From JAWVFM01 sp963739355 (GTDB taxonomy: Bacteria > Actinomycetota > Thermoleophilia > Solirubrobacterales > 70-9): 64,000 nucleotides of DNA. The notes beneath the pieces were generated by a model. That model saw only the letters and a program-made list of their open reading frames with translations. It did no database searches and was not told the origin of the DNA. Each line of letters begins with the position of its first letter. Positions within the stretch are counted from its first letter, which is position 1. The stretch is taken from positions 434,001 through 498,000 of the forward strand of contig CAVUAD010000006.1 of the NCBI GenBank assembly GCA_963739355.1, read 5' to 3'. Positions 33,910-42,890 of this stretch are shown here, piece by piece. The position numbers were made by a program, and so were the translations under genes.

Positions 33910-34539
33910 ATGGAGCTCGAGGACATTCAGAGACTGCGGGTCAGCGGCTTCACGGAGAGCCGCAAGGGGTACGACCGCGATGAGGTCGACCGCTTCCTCA
34001 CCGAGCTTGCGGGCTGGCTCGAGGTCCGGCTGCACGAGAAGTCGACCGGCGAGAAGGTCGCCGGCGCGTTCGAGGAGATCATCGTCGCGGCCGAGCGCAG
34101 CGCCACCGAGATCCGGCAGGGCGCCGAGACGGAGGCGGCGCAGCTCCTGGAGCAGATCCGCCGCGAGTCGGCGTCGATCGGCGAGAAGGCGGAGGTCGAG
34201 GCGCGCCAGCTCGTCGACGAGAGCCACAGGCGCGCCAACGAGATCCGCGCCGCGGCAAAGGCAAAGGCCGACGAGCAGCGCACCGCGGCGGAGCGGCAGG
34301 CGAGCGAGGCCATCCGCAGTGCGCGCGACGAGGCGGAGAACCGCCGCCGCGACGCCGCCCAGGCCGCCAAGGCCCAGCTCGAGGAGGCCAACGCGGAAGC
34401 TGATCGGATCCTGAGTGCGGCCGACGAGGACCGCCGGGACCTGGAGACGATGGTGATCGCCCTCGAGCGCCGCCGCAAGGCCGTGCACCAGGGCCTCGAG
34501 AAGATCCGCCGCGCGCTCGCCGAGCTGCCGGGCGAGTAG
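33910..34539 (+). CDS. DivIVA-domain coiled-coil protein
   Basis: 209 residues from ATG 33910. N-terminal DivIVA motif RVSGFTESRKGYDRDEVDRF, followed by a long coiled coil (about residues 45-200) very rich in Ala, Glu and Arg. DivIVA/Wag31-type proteins sense membrane curvature and organise polar growth or septation. Here the gene is alone, 17 bases after PaiB, not in the division cluster, so it is probably an accessory DivIVA-like protein rather than the main one. Confidence 0.85.
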   Translation: MELEDIQRLRVSGFTESRKGYDRDEVDRFLTELAGWLEVRLHEKSTGEKVAGAFEEIIVAAERSATEIRQGAETEAAQLLEQIRRESASIGEKAEVEARQLVDESHRRANEIRAAAKAKADEQRTAAERQASEAIRSARDEAENRRRDAAQAAKAQLEEANAEADRILSAADEDRRDLETMVIALERRRKAVHQGLEKIRRALAELPGE

Positions 34540-34584
34540 CGCCGGGCCGGCCCGGCCGCGGCAAGCGGTTAGAGTGCCGGATCG

Positions 34585-36870
34585 ATGGCTCCTATGGATG
34601 GGAAGCGGAGTCGCCTGGCGGGAACCTGGAGAGTGGCCCCGGTGACGATCGTCCTGGCGTTGACGGCTCTGGCGATCCCCGGCTCGGCGGGCGCCGCGTC
34701 GAACGCCTCCAAGGCCCCGGCCTTCAGCGCCCGTGGCAGCGCCGAGCAGGTCGACGTCACGGGGCTCAGCCCCGGTGACGAGGCGAAGCTCGTCGCCAAG
34801 AGCGGCAAGCTCGTCGACACGCGGAAGGCCGGGTCGCTCGGCGGGATCGTCTTCCGGAAGGTCAAGCCGGGCAGCGGATACCGGGTGAAGGGCCCGGGTG
34901 GCGAGAAGTCCGGGAAGCTCACCGTGCTCACCACGCGCTCCGCGCCCCCGAGCAACAAGATCTACCACCAGACCCTGCCCGACGGCGGCTACGGGTACCT
35001 GAAGACGCGCGACGGCACCAAGCTCGCGATCGACGTCTACCTGCCCGGCCCGGCGGCGGACGGCCCCTACCCCACGCTGGTCGAGTACTCCGGCTACGGC
35101 TACGCGAACCCGAACGGTCCGCAGAGCTCGATCGAGCCCGTCGCCAGCATCCTCGGCTTCGCGGTTGTCGACGTGAACATGCGCGGCACCGGGTGCTCCG
35201 GCGGCGCCTTCGACTACTTCGAGCCCCTCCAGGGCCTCGACGGCTACGACGTCGTCGAGACGGTCGCGCACCAGCCGTGGGCGGCGCGTCACAAGGTCGG
35301 GATGATGGGCGTCTCCTACGGCGGCATCAGCCAGCTGTTCGTCGCCGCGACGCGGCCGCCGGACCTGTCCGCGATCGCGCCGCTCTCGGTGATCGACAAC
35401 ACCCAGACCACGCTCTATCCGGGCGGCATCCTGAACACCGGCTTCGCGCTCCCGTGGGCACAGGACCGCGTCGACGACTCCCGGCCGGCGACGGCGACGA
35501 CCGGCCAGTCGTGGGCCTACCAGCGCATCCAGAACGGGGACGCGACCTGCCAGGCGAACCAGGACCTCCACCCCGAGGCGGTCAACCTGATCAAGAAGGT
35601 CCGCGCCAACAACCACTACCGGCCCAAGGTCGCGGACCCGCTCTCGCCGATCACCTTCGTCCACAAGATCGACGTCCCCGTCTTCATGGCCTGTCAGTGG
35701 GAGGACGAGCAGACCGGCGGCCACTGCGGAGCTCTGCCTTCGCACTTCACGGGAACGAGGCGGAAGTGGTTCACGTTCACCAACGGCGCCCACATCGACT
35801 CGCTCGACCCGGCCACGTTCAACCGCTGGTACGACTTCCTCGAGCTCTACGTGGCCCACCAGAAGCCGGCGCTCACCCCGTCGCAGAAGAACGCGGCGCC
35901 GGTGATCTACCAGACGGTGATGGGCGTGTCGGGCGTGCAGCTGCCGCCCGACCCGATCCAGTCGAAGCCCAGCTATGGCGCGGCTCGCAAGGCGTTCCAG
36001 AAGCTGCCGGATGCGCGCGTGCTCTTCGACAACGGCGCCGGCGGCTCCACGCCCGGCGCACCGATCGATGGCTTCGAGCGCTCCTACGCGAGCTTCCCGC
36101 CGCCGAAGACGAGTGCCGCGTCCTGGTACCTGGCGAACAACGGCAGGATGCAGGTCAAGAAGAGGCAGAAGGCGGGCAGCGAGTCGTTCCACTGGGACAA
36201 GACGGCACGGCCGCCGACCGACTTCACGGGCGACACCGGCTCGGGGGCGGGCGGGCTGTGGACGGCAACGCCTGCCTACGACTGGGAGCAGAGCCCGCCG
36301 GACAGCGCGGCCTCCTACCTCAGTCCCGCGCTCACCTCCGACACCACCGTGGTCGGCGCCGGCTACCTGCGGGCCTGGATCAAGTCGTCCACGTCCGACG
36401 TCGACCTGCAGGCAACCGTGTCCGAGGTCCGGCCCGACGGCAAGGAGACCTTCGTGCAGAGCGGCTGGCTGCGGGCGAGCGAGCGCAAGCTGGATGCCAG
36501 GAAGAGCACTCCGCTCGAGCCGGTCCTGAGCCTGCGCAAGTCCGACGTCGCGCCACTGCCGAAGGGCAAATGGTCGAAGGTGACCATCCCGCTCTACTAC
36601 GAGGGGCACGAGTACCGCAGCGGCTCGAGAATCCGGGTGACGATCGCTCCGCCAACCGGCGACCAGCCCGTGTGGGCGTTCGGCGAGACGGAGCCGCCCG
36701 GCACCGCGACCGTGAAGGTGGCGCATTCGGGCTCGATGCGCTCACGGCTCACCCTGCCGGTCGTCTCCGGCCCGGATGCGCCCACCGCCCTACCGCCCTG
36801 TCCGAGCCTGCGCGGCGAGCCCTGCCGCGACTACGCGCCCTACGAGAACACCGAGGCCGGCGCTCCCTGA
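34585..36870 (+). CDS. Secreted CocE/NonD-type hydrolase (X-Pro dipeptidyl-peptidase family)
   Basis: 761 residues. Signal peptide in the first 38 residues (VTIVLALTALAIPGSAGA). A short beta domain follows, then the S15 alpha/beta hydrolase: VNMRGTGCSGGAFDYF, nucleophile GVSYGG (Ser244), VDVPVFMACQWEDEQ-like strand and NGAHIDSLDP with the candidate His. The C-terminal beta-sandwich starts near residue 580. It acts outside the membrane on an ester, amide or peptide. Its stop overlaps the ABC ATPase start (CTGA). Confidence 0.87.
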   Translation: MAPMDGKRSRLAGTWRVAPVTIVLALTALAIPGSAGAASNASKAPAFSARGSAEQVDVTGLSPGDEAKLVAKSGKLVDTRKAGSLGGIVFRKVKPGSGYRVKGPGGEKSGKLTVLTTRSAPPSNKIYHQTLPDGGYGYLKTRDGTKLAIDVYLPGPAADGPYPTLVEYSGYGYANPNGPQSSIEPVASILGFAVVDVNMRGTGCSGGAFDYFEPLQGLDGYDVVETVAHQPWAARHKVGMMGVSYGGISQLFVAATRPPDLSAIAPLSVIDNTQTTLYPGGILNTGFALPWAQDRVDDSRPATATTGQSWAYQRIQNGDATCQANQDLHPEAVNLIKKVRANNHYRPKVADPLSPITFVHKIDVPVFMACQWEDEQTGGHCGALPSHFTGTRRKWFTFTNGAHIDSLDPATFNRWYDFLELYVAHQKPALTPSQKNAAPVIYQTVMGVSGVQLPPDPIQSKPSYGAARKAFQKLPDARVLFDNGAGGSTPGAPIDGFERSYASFPPPKTSAASWYLANNGRMQVKKRQKAGSESFHWDKTARPPTDFTGDTGSGAGGLWTATPAYDWEQSPPDSAASYLSPALTSDTTVVGAGYLRAWIKSSTSDVDLQATVSEVRPDGKETFVQSGWLRASERKLDARKSTPLEPVLSLRKSDVAPLPKGKWSKVTIPLYYEGHEYRSGSRIRVTIAPPTGDQPVWAFGETEPPGTATVKVAHSGSMRSRLTLPVVSGPDAPTALPPCPSLRGEPCRDYAPYENTEAGAP

Positions 36871-37592
36871 CCTCTGACGCCGCGATCGAGATTCGCGGCC
36901 TGCGCGTCGAGCGCGGCGGAAACAAGGTCCTCCACGGCGTCTCGCTGAGCGTCGCGCCCGGTTCGGTCACCGGCCTCCTGGGGCCGAGCGGATGCGGCAA
37001 GTCGACGCTGATGCGCGCGATCGTCGGCGTGCAGATCGTGGCGTCGGGCGAGGTCACGGTGCTCGGCCTGCCGGCGGGCTCGGCAAAGCTCCGGCCGCGG
37101 GTCGGCTACGTCACCCAGGCTCCGTCGGTCTACGGGGACCTGAGCGTCGAAGAGAACCTCCGCTACTTCGCCCGCGTGCTGGGCGTGGGAGCGGAACGGG
37201 TCGCCGAGACGATCGAGACGGTTGGCCTGACCGGGAGCGAGAGCCAGATCACCGCGTCACTGTCCGGCGGCCAGCGCTCCAGGGTCTCACTCGCGACGGC
37301 CCTCCTGAACCACCCGGAGCTGCTCGTCCTCGACGAGCCGACGGTGGGACTCGACCCGGTGCTCCGCGCCGAGCTCTGGAAGACGTTTCACGCGCTTGCC
37401 GCCGCCGGGACGACCCTGCTGGTCTCGAGCCACGTGATGGACGAGGCGGGAGCGTGCGACGAGCTCCTCCTGATGCGCGAGGGAGCCCTGCTCGAGCAAA
37501 CGACGCCGAGGAACCTCCGAGAGAAGACCGGCGAGCAGGACCTCGGTGAGGCGTTCCTTGCGGTGATCAAAGCCTCCGAGGCCGCGGGATGA
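36867..37592 (+). CDS. ABC exporter ATPase (drug/ABC-2 type)
   Basis: 241 residues. Walker A GPSGCGKST, signature LSGGQRSRVSLATALL, Walker B LLVLDEPTVGLDP, switch SSHVMDEAG. DrrA/CcmA-like exporter ATPase. No ATG, GTG or TTG lies near the conserved beginning (AIEIRGLRVERGG). A CTG at 36867, overlapping the previous TGA in the same way as the GTGA and TTGA junctions elsewhere in the window, is the likely start. Works with the permease that follows by ATGA overlap. Confidence 0.88.
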   Translation: MTSDAAIEIRGLRVERGGNKVLHGVSLSVAPGSVTGLLGPSGCGKSTLMRAIVGVQIVASGEVTVLGLPAGSAKLRPRVGYVTQAPSVYGDLSVEENLRYFARVLGVGAERVAETIETVGLTGSESQITASLSGGQRSRVSLATALLNHPELLVLDEPTVGLDPVLRAELWKTFHALAAAGTTLLVSSHVMDEAGACDELLLMREGALLEQTTPRNLREKTGEQDLGEAFLAVIKASEAAG

Positions 37593-38326
37593 CGGCCCGT
37601 GTCACCCTGGCAACCGCGCAGCGCGTCCTCTGGCAGATCCGGCGCGATCCGCGGACGATCGCGCTGCTGCTCGCCGTCCCGACGGGGCTGCTGGTGCTCC
37701 TCTACTACGTGTTCCAGGGCCAGACGGGCACCTTCCAGAGGCTTGGGCCGCCCCTCTGCGGCCTCTTCCCGTTCATCACGATGTTCCTGGTCACCTCGAT
37801 CGCGATGCTGCGCGAGCGGACGACCGGGACCCTGGAGCGCCTGATGACCCTGCCGCTCGCCCGTGGCGACCTTCTGGCCGGGTACGGGCTCGCCTTCGGC
37901 GTGATCGCGAGCGTGCAGGCCCTGGTGGTCTGCGGCGTTGGCTTCATCGTCCTCGGCCTGGACGCTCCCCACGGCGCCATGCTCGTCGGCGTCCTGGCGG
38001 TGCTGAACGCGCTCCTGGGAATGGCTCTTGGCCTGTTCGCGAGCGCCTTCGCGCGCACCGAGTTCCAGGCCGTGCAGTTCATGCCGGCGTTCATCTTCCC
38101 CCAGCTCCTGCTCTGCGGGCTGTTCGTCCCGCGCGACGAGATGGCCGGCTGGCTGGAGGCGATCTCCCGCGTCGTGCCGCTCACCTACGCCTTCGACGCC
38201 CTCGCACGGGCGACGCGCCCTGCCGATCTCGGTGGGGCGATGGTGGCCGACGTCCTCGTCGTCATCGGCGTCGCCGTGGCCGCGCTTGGCCTGGGCGCCG
38301 TCACCCTGAAGCGGCGGACGCCCTGA
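37589..38326 (+). CDS. ABC-2 type exporter permease
   Basis: 245 residues, six helices. ABC-2 features: TTGTLERLMTLPLARGDLLA after the second helix, and the C-terminal FVPRDEMAGWLEAISRVVPL followed by TYAFDAL. ATG 37589 overlaps the ATPase stop. It forms the membrane channel of a two-gene exporter for a drug, lipid or polyketide-like compound, with unknown substrate. Confidence 0.9.
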   Translation: MTARVTLATAQRVLWQIRRDPRTIALLLAVPTGLLVLLYYVFQGQTGTFQRLGPPLCGLFPFITMFLVTSIAMLRERTTGTLERLMTLPLARGDLLAGYGLAFGVIASVQALVVCGVGFIVLGLDAPHGAMLVGVLAVLNALLGMALGLFASAFARTEFQAVQFMPAFIFPQLLLCGLFVPRDEMAGWLEAISRVVPLTYAFDALARATRPADLGGAMVADVLVVIGVAVAALGLGAVTLKRRTP

Positions 38327-38329
38327 GGC

Positions 38330-38428
38330 CTACGCGGGGCGGGCCTGGGCCGAGACCGCGTCCGCGAACGCGGGCAGCATCTGCTTGGCGCAACCCTTCT
38401 CGCGAGCGGTCTGCGCCTCGTCGATCAC
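38330..38428 (-). CDS. 32-residue ORF or frameshifted tail of the lipase
   Basis: GTG 38428 overlaps the lipase stop (GTGA). The frame reads VIDEAQTAREKGCAKQMLPA, then FADAVSAQARPA, with good coding character. Either it is a tiny coupled gene, or the true lipase C-terminus, displaced by a one-base indel near 38430. It ends three bases from the convergent ABC permease gene. Confidence 0.35.
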   Translation of the reverse strand: MIDEAQTAREKGCAKQMLPAFADAVSAQARPA

Positions 38429-39651
38429 GGCGAGGGCGGGAGCTTCGCCTCGTAGAAGTCGAGGGCGTCGTCCTCCGCCGCGCTCACGACCCCGGCGTGG
38501 TCGACTCCCGAGAAGACCTTGTAGGAGACGCTGTCGCCGTTGCCCTGGAGCTCGGAGACCAGCTGGTCGGTGTAGCCCTTGAAGACAGTCTGGTCGGCGG
38601 TGCCCTGGGCGACCATCACCGGGGCGGCGGTGGTCACGGCCGGATTGTTGTCCCCTAGGACGTCGAACAGCGCCGTCGTATCGGCTCCGGAGCGCAGCAT
38701 CGTCGACGGCGCGATGCCACCCAGCCGGTTGGTGGTGCCGAGCTGTCCCAGGCAGAGCTGGTTGACGAGCGGGTAGTAGCCCAGCACCTGGTCGGAGAGC
38801 AGCAGGCTCGCCTTGATCGGGGCCGCGTTGGTCGACTCCGTGGTCGCGCCCTGGACGATCAGCGTCGCCAGCGCCGTGAGGGGGCTCGGCGACGTGAGCG
38901 CCGGCAGCAGCGCGGCCTGCTCCTTGAGGTGCGAGGCGGGCGCGTAGGCGACCGTGCCCTTGAGCTTCAGGTTCGGCACCCAGCTCTTCGCCTCCCCGGC
39001 CGCGAACAGCGCGGAGTGGCCGCCCTGCGAGTGGCCCGAGATCAGGAACTTCTTGCCGATGGCGGGATCGAGCTGGCGCGCGGCCCGGACGATGTCGAGA
39101 ACGCTGCGCCCCTCCGCCTCGCCGATCAGGTACGCGTGCGGGCCCGGAGTGCCGAGCCCCTGGTAGTCGGTCTGGACGACCGCATACCCGGCGTCGAGCC
39201 AGTCGTTCAGCTCCGGGTAGACGTAGGAGATGTAGCCGGTGGCCGGATCACCCTCCCGGTTCCGCGACGGCGCGCAGGCGTCGGCGGTGCCGGTCGTGCC
39301 GTGCGCGTAGCTGATGACCGGCCAGCCGCCCTTCGGCGGCTTGCCCTTCGGCACGCTAACCGAGCCCGAGACCGCAACGTCCTTGCCCTGGGGCGTCTTT
39401 GACGTGTAGAGGACCAGCTTCGTGGACGCCGCCTGGTCGAGCGGCACCAGGCCGCCGGCCTTCCGCGACCAGATCAGCTTGCCGTGGCCACTCGGCAGGC
39501 TCTTCGGCGGGTGGTAGAACGCGAGGCCGGCGGGCCCCTTCGTCGGCGCCGCTCCCGCGCTTGCGGCGCCGATGAACCCGGCCGCGGCGACCACCGTCGC
39601 GACTGCCGCCAGCGCGCGTGTCCGGATCCTTCCGGAGCCCTGCGTTCTCAA
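38425..39651 (-). CDS. Secreted lipase (LIP-family alpha/beta hydrolase)
   Basis: 408 residues. Signal peptide ALAAVATVVAAAGFIGAASA. Features of secretory lipases: VISYAHGTTGTADACAPS (oxyanion region), DWLDAGYAVVQTDYQGLGTP, nucleophile ISGHSQGGHSALFA, APVMVAQGTADQTV (Asp region) and FSGVDHAGVVSA (His). It hydrolyses esters outside the cell. The protein ends KLPPSP at TGA 38425; the next frame continues to look coding, so the exact C-terminus is uncertain. Confidence 0.87.
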   Translation of the reverse strand: MRTQGSGRIRTRALAAVATVVAAAGFIGAASAGAAPTKGPAGLAFYHPPKSLPSGHGKLIWSRKAGGLVPLDQAASTKLVLYTSKTPQGKDVAVSGSVSVPKGKPPKGGWPVISYAHGTTGTADACAPSRNREGDPATGYISYVYPELNDWLDAGYAVVQTDYQGLGTPGPHAYLIGEAEGRSVLDIVRAARQLDPAIGKKFLISGHSQGGHSALFAAGEAKSWVPNLKLKGTVAYAPASHLKEQAALLPALTSPSPLTALATLIVQGATTESTNAAPIKASLLLSDQVLGYYPLVNQLCLGQLGTTNRLGGIAPSTMLRSGADTTALFDVLGDNNPAVTTAAPVMVAQGTADQTVFKGYTDQLVSELQGNGDSVSYKVFSGVDHAGVVSAAEDDALDFYEAKLPPSP

Positions 39652-39752
39652 GATGTGTCTCCTCCTGTTGCGTCCTTGCAGCAGGCAGCGTAGTCGCTCC
39701 TCCCTCTGTGCCGGCCAAGGGCCCTGCTCACTCCCGGCGGCAGTGGCCCTGC

Positions 39753-40037
39753 CTAGACTCCTTCCGGGTCCACCCGAAGCCAGCCGCGCATCCTCCGCCC
39801 GCGCATCACGAACGGGTCCGCGTGCGACCTGCCCAGCAGGGCCTCGGTCTCGTCGGGATCGACCCGCAGCAGCAGGCCGCCCTGGCCGCTTGCCGCGACG
39901 GCCATGTGGCCGCCGATGAGAAACGCGAGCCCGCCGAACATCGCTTGCTCGGTCAGGTCCGCATCGGCGCCGATCAGCTCGCGGATGCGGTTCGCGAGAT
40001 CTTCGTCATAGGCCACGCCGCCAATGCTAGACCGCAT
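39753..40037 (-). CDS. TfoX N-terminal domain protein
   Basis: 94 residues from ATG 40037, supported by GGAGGAAGG about seven bases upstream. GTG 40016 would give the bare domain AYDEDLANRIRELIGADADL. Then TEQAMFGGLAFLIGGHMAVA and the ending FVMRGRRMRGWLRVDPEGV, typical of stand-alone TfoX-N proteins in actinobacteria. These lack the C-terminal TfoX domain linked to competence, and their function is unknown. Divergent from phoD. Confidence 0.87.
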   Translation of the reverse strand: MRSSIGGVAYDEDLANRIRELIGADADLTEQAMFGGLAFLIGGHMAVAASGQGGLLLRVDPDETEALLGRSHADPFVMRGRRMRGWLRVDPEGV

Positions 40038-40134
40038 CACTTGCCTTCCTCCCTGGCTCCGAATAGAGTTCGCGTCGCATGGATCAGGGGGTCCGTGCAA
40101 GGTGGGACAGCAGCAAGCGATCAGGAGGATTGAA

Positions 40135-41745
40135 GTGACCGAGGAATTGGCCGAGGCCGGCCGCAAGCTGCGACGGCGTGAGTTCCTGATCGCAGGGGCG
40201 GGCGCGGGCGCGGGCCTGGCGGTCGCCGGGCCGCTCAACTACGCCGCGATCGCCAGGGCGCGGCGCCTGCCGGACGCGAAGGCGGGCGAGTTCGCCTACG
40301 GCGTGGCCTCCGGCATGCCCTCGCCGCGGGCCATCACCCTCTGGACGCGCGTGAACGGCCTGGATCGGTCCTCCAAGCTGAAGCTCGAGGTCGCCAAGGA
40401 TTCCGGCTTCAAGCACGTCGTCAGCCACAAGAAGGTCGTCGCGCAGGCGGCGCGCGACTTCACCGTGCACACGCACGTCGGCGGGCTGAAGCCGGCGACC
40501 GAGTACCACTACCGCTTCGAGGCGAAGGGCAAGCACTCCCAGGTCGGCCGGTTCCGGACCCTGCCGCCCGCGGACTCCCACCAGGAGCTGAAGATCGGCT
40601 TCTACTCCTGCCAGGCCTACGAGGCCGGCTACTTCACGGCCCACGCGGCCCTCGCCAAGGAGAAGGACCTCGACTTCATCCTCTGCCTCGGCGACTACAT
40701 CTACGAGCACCACTACTACGACGGGCCGGCGGCGCGCAAGGACAAGACCGGCAAGAACAAGGACGGCGACGTCCAGAGCCTCGCCGAGTATCGCCAGAAG
40801 TACCGCTTCTACCAGCGCGACAAGAACCTGCAGGCCATGCACGCGGCGTATCCGTTCATCTCGATGTGGGATGACCACGAGGTCGAGGACAACTACGCGG
40901 GCAAGCACCCGGACTCCGCCTCCACGGACCCCAAGCACCTGGAGAACGACAACGAGTACGAGCGGCGCGTGCCGTTCGGCAAGCGGCGTAAGGCCGGCTA
41001 CCAGGCGTTCTTCGAGGCGATGCCGCGCATCCAGATGCACGGCGACCCGACGCGCCTTTACGGCTCGATCCCGCTCGGCAAGATGGCCGAGCTCTACATC
41101 ACCGACGAGCGCCAGTACCGCGACCCGCAGCCATGCGACGACGTCCAGCTGACGCCCTGCCCGGATGACCTGACACCCGGCCAGACGTTCCTCGGCAGCA
41201 AGCAGAAGAGCTGGGTCAAGAAGGCCGTGCCGAAGTCGAAGGCGCGCTGGAACCTGTTCGCCAGCGAGACGATGATGATGGCGCTGGATGCCAGCCCCGG
41301 GAATCACGCGAACCAGGACCAGTGGGACGGCTACTCGGCCGAGCGCGAGGAGATCCTCACGTCCTTCGTCAACAAGAACGTGGAGAACTTCGTCGTGCTG
41401 AGCGGCGACATCCACACGTTCATCGCCGGGAACCTGACCACAACCGGAGAACAGTCTGGAACGCCGGTCGGCGTGGAGCTCGTCGGTGGGTCTGCCACAT
41501 CATTCGGCCTGCCCGAGGAGCTCAACCAGTCCCCGGCGACGCTCGAAGCCCTGCGAAAGGCGTTCGATAAGCACACGATCTACGCCGACTTCGAGAGCCG
41601 CGGCTACTGCATCGTCGAAGTCTCGAAGGACGAGCTGACCGGCGAGTTCAAGAAGGTCAACACGCAGAGCAAGCACAGCCCCGCGACGAGCCTCGCCAAG
41701 TTCAAGGTCGACTCGGGGTCGACGACGCTCCAGCAGCTGACCTAG
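40135..41745 (+). CDS. phoD: PhoD-type alkaline phosphatase/phosphodiesterase, Tat-exported
   Basis: 536 residues from GTG 40135, with AGGAGG six bases upstream. Tat signal RRREFLIAGAGAGAGLAVAG. An N-terminal Ig-like PhoD domain follows (ASGMPSPRAITLWTRV). The metallophosphatase core has FYSCQAY, CLGDYIYEHHYYDG, MWDDHEVEDNY and LSGDIHTFIAGN, which ligate Fe3+ and Ca2+ in PhoD. It releases phosphate from mono- and diesters outside the membrane. It folds before export, as the Tat signal implies. No Pho box was identified. Confidence 0.92.
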   Translation: MTEELAEAGRKLRRREFLIAGAGAGAGLAVAGPLNYAAIARARRLPDAKAGEFAYGVASGMPSPRAITLWTRVNGLDRSSKLKLEVAKDSGFKHVVSHKKVVAQAARDFTVHTHVGGLKPATEYHYRFEAKGKHSQVGRFRTLPPADSHQELKIGFYSCQAYEAGYFTAHAALAKEKDLDFILCLGDYIYEHHYYDGPAARKDKTGKNKDGDVQSLAEYRQKYRFYQRDKNLQAMHAAYPFISMWDDHEVEDNYAGKHPDSASTDPKHLENDNEYERRVPFGKRRKAGYQAFFEAMPRIQMHGDPTRLYGSIPLGKMAELYITDERQYRDPQPCDDVQLTPCPDDLTPGQTFLGSKQKSWVKKAVPKSKARWNLFASETMMMALDASPGNHANQDQWDGYSAEREEILTSFVNKNVENFVVLSGDIHTFIAGNLTTTGEQSGTPVGVELVGGSATSFGLPEELNQSPATLEALRKAFDKHTIYADFESRGYCIVEVSKDELTGEFKKVNTQSKHSPATSLAKFKVDSGSTTLQQLT

Positions 41746-41836
41746 CGGTTCGACGGCATCGGCGGGGCCGGCACGCTGATCTTTCGCGCGGCCGACCTCA
41801 GCCGCCCGCTTCGACAGGCCCCCGGGCGCGCTCCAC

Positions 41837-41881
41837 CGAACGTCCCGGAACACCCGTGTACCCCTGGATCCGGGACGTTCG
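41837..41881. repeat. Inverted-repeat family 2, copy B
   Basis: Perfect 12-base arms CGAACGTCCCGG (41837-41848) and CCGGGACGTTCG (41870-41881) around a 21-base loop. Ends match copy A at 22361 (CGTCCCGGAACACCC ... TCCGGGACG). It lies in the 160-base space between phoD and the broken GST gene, so it could act as terminator of phoD. Confidence 0.75.
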
Positions 41882-41906
41882 CTGCTCTGCGGGAGTATTC
41901 GCACCG

Positions 41907-42659
41907 GTGTACACGCTCTACGGATCCCCGGCTCCATGCTTGCTGCGCGCGATGCTCATGCTCCAGCACAAGCGGCTGCCCTACAGGCGGGTGGAGATCG
42001 TGACGCTGATGCATCCCGTCGCGGTCCGGTTGCTCGGGTTCGACGCCGGCGGCCAGACGCGGCGGGCCGGCGGGCGCCGCACCCTCGGCCTCCGCGTCGG
42101 GGACCGCCTCGGCACGGTCCCGGCTCTGGCCGCCGACGGCGAGCGGATTTCGACGAACCGCTCGATCGCGCGCTTCCTCGACGCGCGCCGGCCCGACCCG
42201 CCCCTCCTCCCCGCCGACCCGGATCGGCGCGCCGCGGTCGAGGAGATCGAGGGCTGGGCAAACGAAGCGCTGCAGATGACCGCTCGCGGGTCCTGGGCGC
42301 GGCGGTCCTCCGCGACCCCGCGGAGTTCAGCCGGCTCTCGGGCGACGGCCGGCTTGGCTACCTCCTCTACAAGGGGGCCCGAACCCGCCGGCTGATCGCT
42401 CCGCGGATCCTGCGCGGGGTCTTCGTCGCCAGCCCGGCCGCGGACCGCGAGCTCCTCATCGAGCTGGGGACGATGCTCGACCGGATCGATGCGTGGATCG
42501 CCGCGGGCTGCTTGGCGGGGCGGAGCTCGCGTCGCCGACTTCATGGTCGCCCCGAGCCTGGCGCTGATCCTCTACCGCCCCGACGTCATGCCGCTGTTCG
42601 AGGGTCGCCCCGCGCTCCGGCTGGTTGACCGGCTTCTTCCGGAGCCGCGACGCGCCTAG
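41907..42659 (+). pseudogene. Glutathione S-transferase-like protein with at least two frameshifts
   Basis: GTG 41907 opens YTLYGSPAPCLLRAMLMLQH and continues through the thioredoxin-like domain (RISTNRSIARFLDARRPDPP) to about 42287. There the homology jumps to another frame (RVLGAAVLRDPAEFSRLSG, then RLGYLLYKGART). Near 42515 it jumps again (GARVADFMVAPSLALILYRP) and ends at TAG 42657-42659. Together the pieces give a complete GST of about 250 residues. One extra base near 42287 and one indel near 42515 explain it. Either a recent pseudogene or sequencing error. Confidence 0.7.
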
Positions 42660-42847
42660 CCCGGGTTCTCGATCGGCCGGCACTCACCGCGCTTCCCGAC
42701 GCCCGGCTCGTCGGTGCGCGGCTCGAGGAGGGGATCGTCCGTCCCGACGTCGCAGGCGGGGTTCTCGAGAGGCTCCCGCACCGGAGCTCCGGGCGTTCGC
42801 GGCAGCGGCCTTGCTATGAGGGCGAGCTCTCGCTCCTCGGAATCCAT
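42656..42847 (-). CDS. Small hypothetical protein
   Basis: 63 residues, acidic middle (NPACDVGTDDPLLEPRTDEP), two cysteines, no membrane segment. The stop overlaps the GST stop on the other strand. The ribosome site is weak (GGTGGA directly before ATG). No family recognised, and it could be a chance ORF. Confidence 0.35.
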   Translation of the reverse strand: MDSEERELALIARPLPRTPGAPVREPLENPACDVGTDDPLLEPRTDEPGVGKRGECRPIENPG

Positions 42848-42890
42848 TCCACCGAGGTAGTACCCGTACCGTCAGCCGGCAACCCGAGGG

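Noticed and set aside
33889..36726. 945-residue minus-strand open frame
   Set aside because: It lies opposite the DivIVA and CocE-type genes, which have clear motifs and signal peptides; it is a high-GC antisense shadow.
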